From: Bacillus sp. FJAT-27245
GTDB taxonomy: Bacteria > Bacillota > Bacilli > Bacillales > Cytobacillaceae
DNA length: 50,699 nt
Direction of reading: 5' to 3'
Assembly (NCBI RefSeq): GCF_001273955.1
Contig: NZ_LIGI01000001.1
Location: forward strand, 2,725,707-2,776,405
The position numbers and the translations under genes were made by a program. The notes under the pieces were generated by a model. That model had not been told where the DNA came from. It did no database searches and saw only the letters and a list, made by a program, of their open reading frames with translations. Positions 44,543 to 50,699 of this stretch are shown here, piece by piece (the first letter of the stretch is position 1; each line of letters begins with the position of its first letter).

Positions 44543-45202
44543 TTAATGGTTCAGGTCGTATCGTTTACCTGTCACCAAAAACACAACTTGCTCGGCTATA
44601 TTGGTCGAATGGTCTCCAATGCGTTCCAAATACCTGCACGTAAACGCCATTTGCGCGATCTGGTTTGTCGCTTCGGGTTTTCCTGGAATATACCCCAAAA
44701 GTTCATGGACGAGCATTCCATACATTTCATCAACACGGTCATCCATTTCAGCGCATTTCTTTGCCAAAACAGCATCGTTTGTATAAAAGGATTGCAGGGC
44801 GCAATCTAGCATGTCAACGACCAGTTCCTTCATCTTTGGGATATCCTTTATTTCTTTAATATGCTTTTCTTTTCCGATATGGAGGGCTGATTTGGCAATA
44901 TTGACGGCATTGTCGGCAATCCGCTCAACCTCCGAAGAAATTTTCAGGGCTGCCAGAATGGCTCTTAAATCGGTCGCGACAGGAGACTCCGTCGCAATGA
45001 GCAAAATCGCCTTTTCGGTAATCTGCGTTTCCAGAAGGTTTATTTCTTCATCTTTTTCAATTATTTTTCTGGCATTTTCCAAGTCTTGCGAAATGAACGT
45101 GCTGATCGAATCTTCGACTTGCTCCTTTGCCATTTTCACCATTTCCATCAGCATTTGTTTCAACTGGTTCAGGTTGTTGTCAAAATTGGTTCTCATCCCC
45201 AT
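44543..45202 (-). CDS. phoU: Phosphate signalling/transport regulator PhoU
   Basis: 219 residues, all helical, made of two three-helix PhoU repeats (about 10-100 and 115-205). Each has the metal-binding E/D-rich pattern (LETQITEKAILLIATESPVATDLRAILAALKIS...ERIADNAVNIAK and the second RYLERIGDHSTNIAE). It works with PstB to set phosphate uptake and Pho signalling. It lies 35 bases after pstB and has GGTGGG before the ATG, so it belongs to the pst operon. Confidence 0.96.
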   Translation of the reverse strand: MGMRTNFDNNLNQLKQMLMEMVKMAKEQVEDSISTFISQDLENARKIIEKDEEINLLETQITEKAILLIATESPVATDLRAILAALKISSEVERIADNAVNIAKSALHIGKEKHIKEIKDIPKMKELVVDMLDCALQSFYTNDAVLAKKCAEMDDRVDEMYGMLVHELLGYIPGKPEATNQIAQMAFTCRYLERIGDHSTNIAEQVVFLVTGKRYDLNH

Positions 45203-45237
45203 TGTATCCCACCTTGTCCGTGCTGGAATGGCCCCAA

Positions 45238-46047
45238 TCAGCCAAACCGCCCTGAAATATAATCTTCCGTCCGTTTGTCGGAAGGATTGGAAAAAATCGT
45301 GCTTGTTTCGGCAAATTCAATGACTTCCCCATTCAGGAAAAACGCAGTTTTATCGGAAATGCGGGAAGCTTGCTGCATGTTATGGGTGACGATGATGATG
45401 CTGAAGTCTTTCTTTAATTCCTGGACAAGCTCTTCCACCTTTAACGTTGAAATAGGATCCAACGCTGAAGTTGGTTCGTCCATCAATATGACATCCGGCT
45501 CGATTGCAAGGCAGCGAGCGATGCAAAGGCGCTGCTGCTGTCCGCCTGAAAGGCCATACGCATTTTGATGGAGCCTGTCTTTTACTTCATCCCAAATCGC
45601 CGCTCCGCGAAGGCTCTGTTCGACGATTTCATCAAGGATTTTTTTATTTTTTATCCCGTGGATTTTCGGACCGTACGCAATATTTTCATAGATGGATTTC
45701 GGGAATGGATTCGGCTTTTGGAAAACCATTCCAACCCTGGTCCGTAGATCCTCGACTTTGTAATCCTTATCGAGAATATTCTTTTCACGGTAGAGGATTT
45801 CTCCGGAAATTTTGACAATCGGGACAAGTTCCACCATGCGGTTCAATGTTTTAATATAGGTAGATTTCCCGCATCCCGACGGCCCGATGATGGCTGTCAC
45901 TTCATTCTCGATAATATCAAGATTAATATTCTTTAAAGCATGGCCCTCGCCATACCATAAGTTGAGGTCTTTTGTACGATAAACGGTATTCTTTTTGCCG
46001 CTTGCCTGAATAGATGTTCCATTTGCATATCCTGCTGTAATCCCCAT
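45238..46047 (-). CDS. pstB: Phosphate ABC transporter ATP-binding protein PstB
   Basis: 269 residues. Walker A is GPSGCGKST, the Q-loop is VFQKPNPFP, the signature is LSGGQQQRL, Walker B is [13 protein letters not shown] and the H-loop is [16 protein letters not shown] near the N terminus is typical of PstB. It energises phosphate import through PstA/PstC. GGAGGGAG precedes the ATG. It lies 18 bases after pstA. Confidence 0.97.
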   Translation of the reverse strand: MGITAGYANGTSIQASGKKNTVYRTKDLNLWYGEGHALKNINLDIIENEVTAIIGPSGCGKSTYIKTLNRMVELVPIVKISGEILYREKNILDKDYKVEDLRTRVGMVFQKPNPFPKSIYENIAYGPKIHGIKNKKILDEIVEQSLRGAAIWDEVKDRLHQNAYGLSGGQQQRLCIARCLAIEPDVILMDEPTSALDPISTLKVEELVQELKKDFSIIIVTHNMQQASRISDKTAFFLNGEVIEFAETSTIFSNPSDKRTEDYISGRFG

Positions 46048-46065
46048 AGGTAACTCCCTCCAGCC

Positions 46066-46950
46066 CTAGAATCTTTTTTGGAATTTGTTTCGTATTAAAA
46101 TGGCAACCGAGTTCATCGCGAATAGTACGACCAGCAGGATGACAATAGTAGCTGCCGCAAGGTTCGCATACTCAGCCGTAAGTGCGGAATCGACTGTCCA
46201 ATAATAAATCTGGACCGGCAACACGGTGAACTTGTCAAAAACGCTGTTCGGAAGTGGTATTAACAGCGCTGGTATACCGATTACGACAAGCGGCGCTGTT
46301 TCTCCGATCGCCCGGGACAATGCAAGGATGACGCCTGTTAAAATACCCGGCAATGATGCGGGAAGGACGACATTCCTGATTGTCTGCCATTTCGTTGCCC
46401 CCATTCCGTAAGATGCTTCCCGCAAATAATACGGAACAGCCCTAATCGCTTCCTGGCTCGCGACAACAACAACCGGCAGGACGAGCAGGGCCATTGTCAA
46501 GCCACCTGCGAGGACAACCGAGCCCAAACCGAACGCCCGGACGAAAACTGTCAAGCCAAGAATCCCGAATACAACGGATGGGACGCCGGCCAGATTGGAT
46601 ATATTCGTTTGGATAAACGACTGTAGTTTCCCTTTCTTCGCATACTCCTCCAAATAAATCGCTGTTCCTACCCCGAGAATCATCGTCGCTGGCGCAACCA
46701 CGGCCATTAGCCACAGTGTTCCGTAGATTGCCCCAAGAATTCCTGCCCTTTGTGGATCGGTTGAGAGCTTGTTCAGCAGAAAGCTGCTGTCAATCCAACC
46801 CATGCTGTCCATAACAACCCTGTAAATCAGGACCGCCAGGACGGCGATGCCAAACAGCGTCGCCAGCAGAAAAAGGATTTTCGCCATGCGATTGGCAAAA
46901 AGGCGCTTGCCCATTTTCCTCTCAACCACTGTGTTGTCAATATATTTCAT
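46066..46950 (-). CDS. pstA: Phosphate ABC transporter permease PstA
   Basis: 294 residues from the ATG reading MKYIDN; AGGGAGG stands 9 bases before it, and the longer frame to 46995 lies inside pstC without such a signal. Six membrane segments are predicted, and the permease EAA-type loop is REASYGMGATKWQTIRNVVLPASLPGILTG. With PstC it forms the transmembrane channel. The start lies one base beyond the pstC stop codon. Confidence 0.95.
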   Translation of the reverse strand: MKYIDNTVVERKMGKRLFANRMAKILFLLATLFGIAVLAVLIYRVVMDSMGWIDSSFLLNKLSTDPQRAGILGAIYGTLWLMAVVAPATMILGVGTAIYLEEYAKKGKLQSFIQTNISNLAGVPSVVFGILGLTVFVRAFGLGSVVLAGGLTMALLVLPVVVVASQEAIRAVPYYLREASYGMGATKWQTIRNVVLPASLPGILTGVILALSRAIGETAPLVVIGIPALLIPLPNSVFDKFTVLPVQIYYWTVDSALTAEYANLAAATIVILLVVLFAMNSVAILIRNKFQKRF

Positions 46951-46951
46951 A

Positions 46952-47899
46952 TTAATATTCCTCCCTGAACTTGCGTGAAATATATTGCGCAACAAGGTTC
47001 ATGATCAAAGTAAAGACGAACAGAGTCATTGCCACGGCATACAAGCTGTAATACAGCGTTGTTCCTGCAGCGGCCTCCCCGCCAGTAACTTCTACAATAT
47101 AGGCAGTCATCGTCTGCATCGATTGGGTCACGTCAAATGTAAAGTTCTTGGAGCTTCCGCTTGCGATGGCCACAATCATCGTTTCCCCGATTGCCCGGGA
47201 TATTCCGAGGACGAAGGACGCAATAATACCGGAAATCGCTGCCGGAACGACAACCTTCCATGTCACCTCAAGCTTTGTCGCCCCCAAAGCGAGCGCTCCC
47301 TCTCTCATTGCGTTGGGAACAGCGTTCATCGCATCCTCAGACAGGGAAGCGACCATCGGAATAATCATTATGCCCATCACAATCCCAGGGCTAAGAATGT
47401 TTGTAGGTTCCAAACCCGGGATGAAGGAACGCAATAAAGGAGTAACGAATGTAAAAGCAAAGAATCCGTACACGATCGTCGGAATTCCGGCTAATATTTC
47501 GAGCATTGGTTTAAGGAATTTCCTCAATTGTTCAGATGCGTATTCACTCAAAAATACTGCCGTCATCAAGCCAATTGGGATAGCAACCGCCATCGCAATC
47601 ACTGTTGACAGTAGCGTTCCCGTCAAAAGAGGCAGGACGCCAAACACAGCATCCTTTCCAAGCGGCTTCAGCTTTGTACCTGTGAAAAAATCAAGAAATG
47701 GAACTTCTTTAAAAAATAGGATTGTTTCAGTCAGCAAAGTTAAAACAATTCCAATTGTCGTTAGCACTGAAATGGCGGCGATCCCAAACAATATCCCTGG
47801 AATCAGTTTTTCAGCTACATTCCCAACACTGGCGGTTTTTTTCTTTTTCTCTATCATGCCGCTGATGTCGAGTCTATTTTCCCCGGATGTTCTGTCCAA
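46952..47899 (-). CDS. pstC: Phosphate ABC transporter permease PstC, TTG start
   Basis: 315 residues if the TTG at 47899 is the start; AAAGGGG stands 8 bases before it, whereas starts further upstream (to 47992) have none. Six membrane segments are predicted, and the permease loop is REGALALGATKLEVTWKVVVPAAISGI. PstC pairs with PstA. A 111-base gap with a hairpin separates it from pstS. Confidence 0.93.
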   Translation of the reverse strand: MDRTSGENRLDISGMIEKKKKTASVGNVAEKLIPGILFGIAAISVLTTIGIVLTLLTETILFFKEVPFLDFFTGTKLKPLGKDAVFGVLPLLTGTLLSTVIAMAVAIPIGLMTAVFLSEYASEQLRKFLKPMLEILAGIPTIVYGFFAFTFVTPLLRSFIPGLEPTNILSPGIVMGIMIIPMVASLSEDAMNAVPNAMREGALALGATKLEVTWKVVVPAAISGIIASFVLGISRAIGETMIVAIASGSSKNFTFDVTQSMQTMTAYIVEVTGGEAAAGTTLYYSLYAVAMTLFVFTLIMNLVAQYISRKFREEY

Positions 47900-47955
47900 T
47901 GTTATAACCCCTTTCACCCTATTTACTCGAGAGCCTTCCCTGATGCACAATGAGA

Positions 47956-47983
47956 AAGATGAGAAGAAACACTCCTCATCTCC
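47956..47983 (-). other. Hairpin between pstS and pstC
   Basis: On the minus strand AGATGAG and CTCATCT form a 7-bp stem, extended by wobble pairs, around an 11-base loop. There is no T run, so it is more likely an RNA-stability or processing structure than a terminator. Confidence 0.4.
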
Positions 47984-48010
47984 ACTCTGCACAAATCAAT
48001 GTCATATTTT

Positions 48011-48961
48011 TTATTGTTTCAAGGCGTTCAAGGCATCAAGAGAAGCTTGCTTATCTTCATCGGACAAAGGCGCGAATCCTGTTTCCTTCGCAACTTCCTG
48101 CGCGTTTTCCATTGTATAGATAGCAAAATCGAGCACTTCTGGTTTTTCTTTGGCATGGTTTACGTTCAGGTATGTGAAAACTGGACGAGTAAACTCCGCA
48201 TAATCGCCATCTTCCTTGATCGTGTCAAGCGATGGATCAACCGGCCCCTGGCCAAAATCTACTTTTACAGCCGATAGCTTGTCCTTATTGCTTTCGTAGT
48301 AGCCATATCCAAAGAACCCAATTGCATTTTTGTCTTTTGAAACAAGGTCCACGAGAGTCGAGTAATCCTGTTGCAGATTGATTTTTTCTGGAAGGGCTTG
48401 TTCTCCAAGAATTTTTTCGAACATGAACTCATATGTTCCATGGTTTTCGTTCGGGCCGTATGTCTTGATTGGTTCATTCGGAAAATCTGCGCGGACATCT
48501 GACCAGTTTTTCTTGCCTTTGCTTGCTGTAAAGATGTCAATGACTTCCTGCTTCGTCAATTCCTTTGCCCAATCATTGTCTTTGTTGATGACGATCGTAA
48601 TACCATCAAGGGCGACTTTCAATTCCTGAACGTCGATACCCTGTTTTTTCGCTTCTGCAATTTCCTCTTCTTTTATTGAGCGGGAGGCATTATTGAAATC
48701 TGTGCCGTTTTTAGCCAGGAATTTTTTAAAACCTGCGGATGTTCCGGCCCTGCTAACCTCAACCGATACATTTTCCTGCTCATTCGTCATGTAGTTTTCA
48801 CCCATTTTGGCCATGAAAGGAAATACGGTTCCCGATCCATCAATAACGACACTGCCTTCAAGGGCATCCGCATTCTTTTTGTTATCTCCTCCGCAAGCGG
48901 CCGCTACAACCATAACAGCTGCCAGCATAAATACGATACCTAACTTTTTCACAAGTTTCAT
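48011..48961 (-). CDS. pstS: Phosphate-binding lipoprotein PstS
   Basis: 316 residues from the ATG reading MKLVKKLGIVF; AGGGGGT stands before it and a longer frame to 49069 covers the Pho box, so it is not coding. The lipobox is VVAAAC (Cys23). The phosphate-binding loops DGSGTVFP and SRAGTSAGF are typical. It captures phosphate on the outer face and delivers it to PstCA. It heads the pst operon and is under a four-repeat Pho box. Confidence 0.95.
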   Translation of the reverse strand: MKLVKKLGIVFMLAAVMVVAAACGGDNKKNADALEGSVVIDGSGTVFPFMAKMGENYMTNEQENVSVEVSRAGTSAGFKKFLAKNGTDFNNASRSIKEEEIAEAKKQGIDVQELKVALDGITIVINKDNDWAKELTKQEVIDIFTASKGKKNWSDVRADFPNEPIKTYGPNENHGTYEFMFEKILGEQALPEKINLQQDYSTLVDLVSKDKNAIGFFGYGYYESNKDKLSAVKVDFGQGPVDPSLDTIKEDGDYAEFTRPVFTYLNVNHAKEKPEVLDFAIYTMENAQEVAKETGFAPLSDEDKQASLDALNALKQ

Positions 48962-49008
48962 TCGTTTGTACCCCCTGGGTAAGTGTTTTTTCTTCCTTGC
49001 ATTTTTAG

Positions 49009-49060
49009 AATAAAGGTTCAGTGTAAATAGGGTTTTAATCGCATGTAAACTGTTTGTAAA
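49009..49060 (-). promoter_or_regulatory. Pho box and promoter of the pst operon
   Basis: On the minus strand four hexamers, TTTACA (49060-49055), TTTACA (49049-49044), TTAAAA (49038-49033) and TTTACA (49027-49022), are spaced exactly 5 bases apart, the classical PhoP-binding arrangement of TT(A/T)ACA repeats. A -10-like TATTCT follows at about 49014-49009 with no -35, which fits PhoP activation. Confidence 0.88.
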
Positions 49061-49170
49061 TTTATTCAAAAATAGAATTTACAATTCAAGCGTTTGCTTT
49101 TGTATCGGGATTAAGGAAAGTTTGGAGTGAGCCGTAATGTTTGAAAGTATTTTTCCCGAAAAAGCCAAAA

Positions 49171-49198
49171 AAAACCGCCTCGTATTGGAGACGGTTTT
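49171..49198 (-). terminator. Rho-independent terminator of pbpA
   Basis: Minus-strand hairpin AAAACCGTCTC-loop-GAGGCGGTTTT followed by TTTTGGC, 9 bases after the pbpA stop codon. Confidence 0.88.
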
Positions 49199-49206
49199 CA
49201 ATGTGC

Positions 49207-50699
49207 TTACTGGCCCGAGGCAGCTTGCTGTTCATTTGTATTTTCATCTGTATTTTCATTTGCTTCATTGTCCTGCTTGGCACCGGCAGATTCGCGTTTT
49301 TTCTTCAGGTCAAAATACGCGTCAAGGACATCTCGGCCAATTTCATTGTTGTAAGAAATCCCGTTGTTTCCCTGATATGCCCACGGAATCAGTACTGCCA
49401 TGGCAATTTCAGGCCGGTCGAATGGAGCGTAGCTTATTAGGCTCAGGTTCATGACATCGGGCGGAATTTTGCCAAACTTCTTCCGCTCAAATCCGTCATA
49501 AAATGCCTGGGCAGTCCCTGTTTTGCCAGCAGGCTGATACGGGGCGTTCCCAAATTTCCGTGCTCCTGTGCCGTCCCCTTGCATAACCATCCTGAAACCG
49601 GTCTGGACCCGTTTGATCCATTCCTCATCTCCATCAAGCTTATTCAGTATTTTCGGCTGAATTTCCTGGATGATAGGGCCAAGCTTATCTGTTTCCATGA
49701 CAGGCTCGCGGATCTCTTTCACAATATGGGGCTGGATTCTCGTCCCGCCATTTGCAACCGTTGAGATATACTGGGCAAGCTGCATCGCGGTATACGTATC
49801 ATACTGGCCGATTGCGAGATCAAGCTGCTTTCCTGGATCAATTTTTCCCGGATATCCAATCGCCTCGTTTGGAAGGTCGATACCTGTCCGAACGCCAAGC
49901 CCGAATTGGCCGAATGACTCCCGCATGATATCAAACCCCACATTTTTGATACGAAGCGGCTGATTCGGGACATAGGACCCCTGCCCAATTTGGATAGCGG
50001 TATGGAACATGTAAACGTTCGAAGATATTTGAAGGGCGCGCAGGTCGTTAATACGGCCGAAACCCGATCGTCTCCATGAAGCCTTTGCATCGGTTCCTTT
50101 TATAACCATTGGTTTGTCTACGAAATATTCTCCCGGCTTTATCGCTCCGGTCTGAAACCCGGCATAGATTGTCGCACCCTTTACAACGGAACCGACGTTG
50201 TAGGAGGTGGTGAATGTTCCATACGCATAGTCGCTCATTTCGTATTTACCGGTTTTCGGGTTTTTTTCAATTTTTTTGCCAGCCATCGTCAGAATTTCGC
50301 CTGTATACGGGTTCATCAGGACGACAAACCCCCGGTCAAGAAGCTTGGAATTGCTGTTCTGTTTGGCTTTCCATAAGTGCTCCCCAAGAATTTTTTCAAC
50401 TTCCTGCTGAAGCTCCATATCGATAGTCAGGACAAGGTCCTTGCCTCGTTTCCCTTCGGAAACAACCGTTGTGCCGAGGATTTTCCCGGACTTGTCGGTT
50501 TTGTTTTTCACCTTGGCTTTTTGGCCCTGGAGCACCTCTTCGTATTGCTTTTCGATATAGCTGATGCCGACACGGTCATTCCGGCTGTAGTCCCTCGACA
50601 AATAATAATCCAGTTGTTCTTTTGGAATTCCTCGATCGGAACTCGTGACATTCCCAAGGATTGTTTTCAGCGTGTCGCCAAAAGCGTATCGGCGGGTCC
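49207..50699 (-). CDS. pbpA: Class B penicillin-binding protein 2 (PbpA type), 5' end off the window
   Basis: The reading frame is open to the right edge (49207-50699, about 496 residues seen). It reads from RRYAFGDTLKTILGN through LDYYLSRDYSRNDRVG, so the N-terminal anchor is missing. The transpeptidase motifs are SVVK (GSVVKG), SSN (QISSNVYMF) and KTG (AGKTGTAQ). It cross-links peptidoglycan along the lateral wall. The C-terminal tail is a low-complexity Glu/Asn/Thr run. pbpA beside pstS is the B. subtilis arrangement. Confidence 0.94.
   Translation of the reverse strand, partial: TRRYAFGDTLKTILGNVTSSDRGIPKEQLDYYLSRDYSRNDRVGISYIEKQYEEVLQGQKAKVKNKTDKSGKILGTTVVSEGKRGKDLVLTIDMELQQEVEKILGEHLWKAKQNSNSKLLDRGFVVLMNPYTGEILTMAGKKIEKNPKTGKYEMSDYAYGTFTTSYNVGSVVKGATIYAGFQTGAIKPGEYFVDKPMVIKGTDAKASWRRSGFGRINDLRALQISSNVYMFHTAIQIGQGSYVPNQPLRIKNVGFDIMRESFGQFGLGVRTGIDLPNEAIGYPGKIDPGKQLDLAIGQYDTYTAMQLAQYISTVANGGTRIQPHIVKEIREPVMETDKLGPIIQEIQPKILNKLDGDEEWIKRVQTGFRMVMQGDGTGARKFGNAPYQPAGKTGTAQAFYDGFERKKFGKIPPDVMNLSLISYAPFDRPEIAMAVLIPWAYQGNNGISYNNEIGRDVLDAYFDLKKKRESAGAKQDNEANENTDENTNEQQAASGQ

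Noticed and set aside
47148-48119. 323-codon open frame antisense to pstC
   Set aside because: It mirrors the pstC codon pattern, has no ribosome binding site and no family features.

Overview
The window is chromosomal DNA of an endospore-forming Bacillaceae bacterium (Bacillus sensu lato). The evidence is B. subtilis-type gene order over most of its length (efp-papQ-aroQ-yqhR/yqhQ-yqhP-yqhO, lipM-yqhL-gcv-yqhH-yqhG, comGA-GG, yqgY-yqgX-yqgW, yqgU-yqgT-glcK-yqgQ-yqgP, yqgN-rpmG, phoU-pstBACS-pbpA), strong AGGAGG-type ribosome binding sites, and a spore photoproduct lyase gene. The species cannot be named from the sequence alone.

Layout. 1-5.9 kb is an accessory respiratory block: ccmF and ccmE of System I cytochrome c maturation, a membrane protein of unknown function with a SHOCT-like tail, a rhodanese lipoprotein, a membrane-anchored diheme cytochrome c and an orphan NarL-type response regulator with an atypical receiver. 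6.1-11.3 kb is the efp/yqh core. 11.4-17.5 kb holds splB, a free-standing HNH endonuclease gene and a class II (B12-dependent) ribonucleotide reductase gene, nrdJ, cut into three exons by two ORF-less group I introns and preceded by a NrdR-box promoter. This block lies where B. subtilis has mntR. 17.6-26.5 kb carries lipM, yqhL, the glycine cleavage genes gcvT-gcvPA-gcvPB behind a tandem glycine riboswitch, and yqhH-yqhG. A small MITE-like element between yqhL and gcvPB is flanked by two exact copies of a terminator hairpin. 26.5-31.3 kb is yqzE, aroK and the comG competence pseudopilus operon. 31.6-44.3 kb is a mixed block: a SufR-like regulator, small membrane proteins, a MidA-like methyltransferase, a metallo-hydrolase, a lipoprotein, an M14 peptidase, a ROK glucokinase, the YqgP rhomboid, L-lactate dehydrogenase, a DUF92 protein, 5-formyl-THF cyclo-ligase and ribosomal protein L33. 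44.5-49.1 kb is the pst phosphate-uptake operon and phoU behind a four-repeat Pho box. The window ends inside pbpA.

How the parts work together. CcmE/CcmF, the unknown membrane protein and probably the gene continuing off the left edge would mature c-type cytochromes, and a diheme cytochrome c lies beside them. NrdJ supplies deoxyribonucleotides without oxygen but only after two RNA splicing events. The gcv enzymes and LipM are linked functionally: LipM makes the octanoyl precursor of the lipoyl group carried by GcvH, which is not in this window. PstSCAB-PhoU imports and senses phosphate.

The most unusual points are the CXXXY-type CcmE with an unassigned partner protein in a Gram-positive, the two nrdJ introns with a nearby HNH gene, and the element that duplicated a terminator hairpin.
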